A program made the position numbers and the translations under genes. The notes beneath the pieces were generated by a model. That model ran no database searches and was not told the origin of the DNA. It worked only from the letters and a program-made list of their open reading frames with translations. This document shows, one piece after another, positions 5,276 to 6,063 of a stretch of DNA of 6,063 nt. The stretch's first letter is position 1. Every line of letters starts with the position of its first letter. Source of the DNA: Acidimicrobiales bacterium (GTDB lineage: Bacteria; Actinomycetota; Acidimicrobiia; Acidimicrobiales; SZUA-35); assembly GCA_024641625.1 (NCBI GenBank), contig JAHECQ010000250.1, positions 1-6,063 on the forward strand. Direction: 5' to 3'.

Positions 5276-5887
5276 TCAGGGCATGCCCAGCCGGAATCGA
5301 AGGAGCTCGATCGCCTCGTCCAGGAGTTCGACAGCGAATGTCAAGCGCCGAACCGCGCCGGGCGATCGAAGAAGCTTCTGCTTGTCCATGGGCGACAACG
5401 GTGCACGCGTGGCAATCTGCATCGAGGCAATGGATGGATCACCGCTGAGGTCGATCGGGCCTTCATCGACCATGCCCAACCGAGCCGCAAGCTGCAGCGA
5501 TTCGACCAGCCGACCGGTTGCCCGGGCGACCAGTTCCGGATCGACGTTCGCCGGAACGTCGGGCCACTCCTGGACGTCGGCCCGGGGAAAGGGGTCATCG
5601 GGGAGCCAACGCTCCACCCACATTCGCTGGACGCCGATGGCCAGGACCGCCAACCGGCCATCGTCGAACATCTGATACTCGAGGATTCGCGCGATGGTGC
5701 CGACCGAGGACCGAAGGTCTCCCCCACCCACTTCGCTCCCCCGCTTGATCAGCACGACCCCGAACGCCCCATCGCGATCGAGGACCTGCGCCATCATCTG
5801 TCGATAACGCGGTTCGAAGACATGGAGCGGGAGGAGCATCTCCGGGAAGAGAACCGAGCCCAGGGGGAAGAGGGGAAGTTCGCTCAT
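5276..5887 (-). CDS. Stand-alone Lon substrate-binding domain protein
   Basis: This 203-residue protein matches the N-terminal substrate-binding domain of Lon protease, without the AAA+ ATPase or Ser-Lys protease domains. The hallmark start LPLFPLGSVLFPEMLLPLHVFEPRYRQMM (residues 4-32) is followed by FGVVLIKRGSEVGGGDLRSSVGTIARIL (about 42-69), the usual beta-barrel part with its conserved G-T-x-A-x-I turn. The rest (about 110-203) is the helical bundle. It is a complete gene: such short proteins are widespread in bacteria, and their role (adaptor, chaperone-like or other) is not established. The ATG at 5887-5885 has a near-perfect ribosome site with a six-base spacer, which overlaps the stop of the upstream gene, so it is probably cotranscribed with that gene. 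The 72-base gap after its stop separates it from the holin-like gene. Confidence 0.9.
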   Translation of the reverse strand: MSELPLFPLGSVLFPEMLLPLHVFEPRYRQMMAQVLDRDGAFGVVLIKRGSEVGGGDLRSSVGTIARILEYQMFDDGRLAVLAIGVQRMWVERWLPDDPFPRADVQEWPDVPANVDPELVARATGRLVESLQLAARLGMVDEGPIDLSGDPSIASMQIATRAPLSPMDKQKLLRSPGAVRRLTFAVELLDEAIELLRFRLGMP

Positions 5888-5893
5888 GTGTTG

Positions 5894-5899
5894 CCTCCT
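5894..5899 (-). promoter_or_regulatory. Strong ribosome binding site overlapping the upstream stop codon
   Basis: The minus strand reads TAGGAGGCAACACATG: the AGGAGG shares two bases with the TAG of the partial gene and stands six bases before the ATG of the Lon-domain gene. This is the best Shine-Dalgarno in the window and points to termination-reinitiation coupling between the two genes. Confidence 0.8.
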
Positions 5900-6063
5900 A
5901 TGGGCTCGAGGGACGCGGCGCCAACGTGTCGAGCGACGGACCCTCCGGATAGGCCGCCAACGCGTCGACCAACGGCACCTGCAACGCTCGCACCGCTTCG
6001 CTCTGACCGACGAGCTCGCCGTTCACGAGATAGGAGAACACCAGTTCGGTCTCGTCGTCGGCC
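5898..6063 (-). CDS. 3' end of an unrecognised gene
   Basis: Only the last 54 residues are in the window; the start lies beyond the right edge. The readable end includes ETELVFSYLVNGELVGQ, SEAVRALQVPLVDALAAYPEG and a Pro/Ser-rich finish (LAPRPSSP) before TAG at 5900-5898. The frame is open to the edge and its codons have the strong third-position GC of the neighbouring genes. It contains no transmembrane segment or metal motif, and I do not recognise the family. Its stop overlaps the ribosome site of the Lon-domain gene, so it belongs to the same transcript. Confidence 0.65.
   Translation of the reverse strand, partial: ADDETELVFSYLVNGELVGQSEAVRALQVPLVDALAAYPEGPSLDTLAPRPSSP

Noticed and set aside
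1..6063. CRISPR arrays, tRNA or rRNA genes, insertion sequences
   Set aside because: I saw no spaced repeat array, no cloverleaf or rRNA-like stretch, no transposase and no terminal inverted repeats.

Overview
The window is GC-rich, tightly packed bacterial DNA. Several starts are GTG and most adjacent genes on the minus strand overlap or nearly touch. The gene content suggests an actinobacterium, most likely of the Acidimicrobiia type: an m1A58 tRNA methyltransferase of the TrmI family, a TtuA/TtuB-type tRNA thiolation pair, a small two-helix protein resembling the actinobacterial holin-X family, and a acyl-CoA dehydrogenase/SMP-30 pair. The taxonomic call is inference from gene types and base composition, not from a marker gene.

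Left part, plus strand (1-2399). A short leader carries three imperfect 15-bp tandem repeats with a canonical G-quadruplex pattern. It is followed by an acyl-CoA dehydrogenase (121-1449) and, 20 bases later, an SMP-30/gluconolactonase-family beta-propeller (1470-2399). The two are probably one transcript for catabolism of an acyl-CoA and a lactone-type substrate that cannot be named from sequence.

Right part, minus strand, read from 6063 down to 2437. The 3' end of an unrecognised gene comes first, then a stand-alone Lon substrate-binding (LAN-type) domain protein. After a 72-base gap with a possible promoter come six closely packed genes: a holin-like two-TM protein, a 72-aa coiled-coil/TM protein, an 84-aa basic protein, a TtuB-like ubiquitin-fold sulfur carrier, a TtuA-like 2-thiouridine synthetase, and TrmI. 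The two blocks converge at 2400-2436, where no convincing terminator is visible.

The main biological story is the last three genes. In Thermus thermophilus, TtuB carries sulfur to TtuA, which thiolates T54 in the tRNA T-loop, and TrmI makes m1A58, the base that pairs with residue 54. Here the three lie in one run (ttuB-ttuA-trmI), so the window appears to hold a T-loop modification cassette in a probable actinobacterium. The sulfur carrier has an unusual feature: its Gly-Gly is followed by five more residues (ATEAR), so it would need proteolytic maturation before it could be activated. No E1-like activating enzyme or JAMM protease is in the window. Three small uncharacterised proteins, two of them membrane proteins, are coupled upstream of the cassette.
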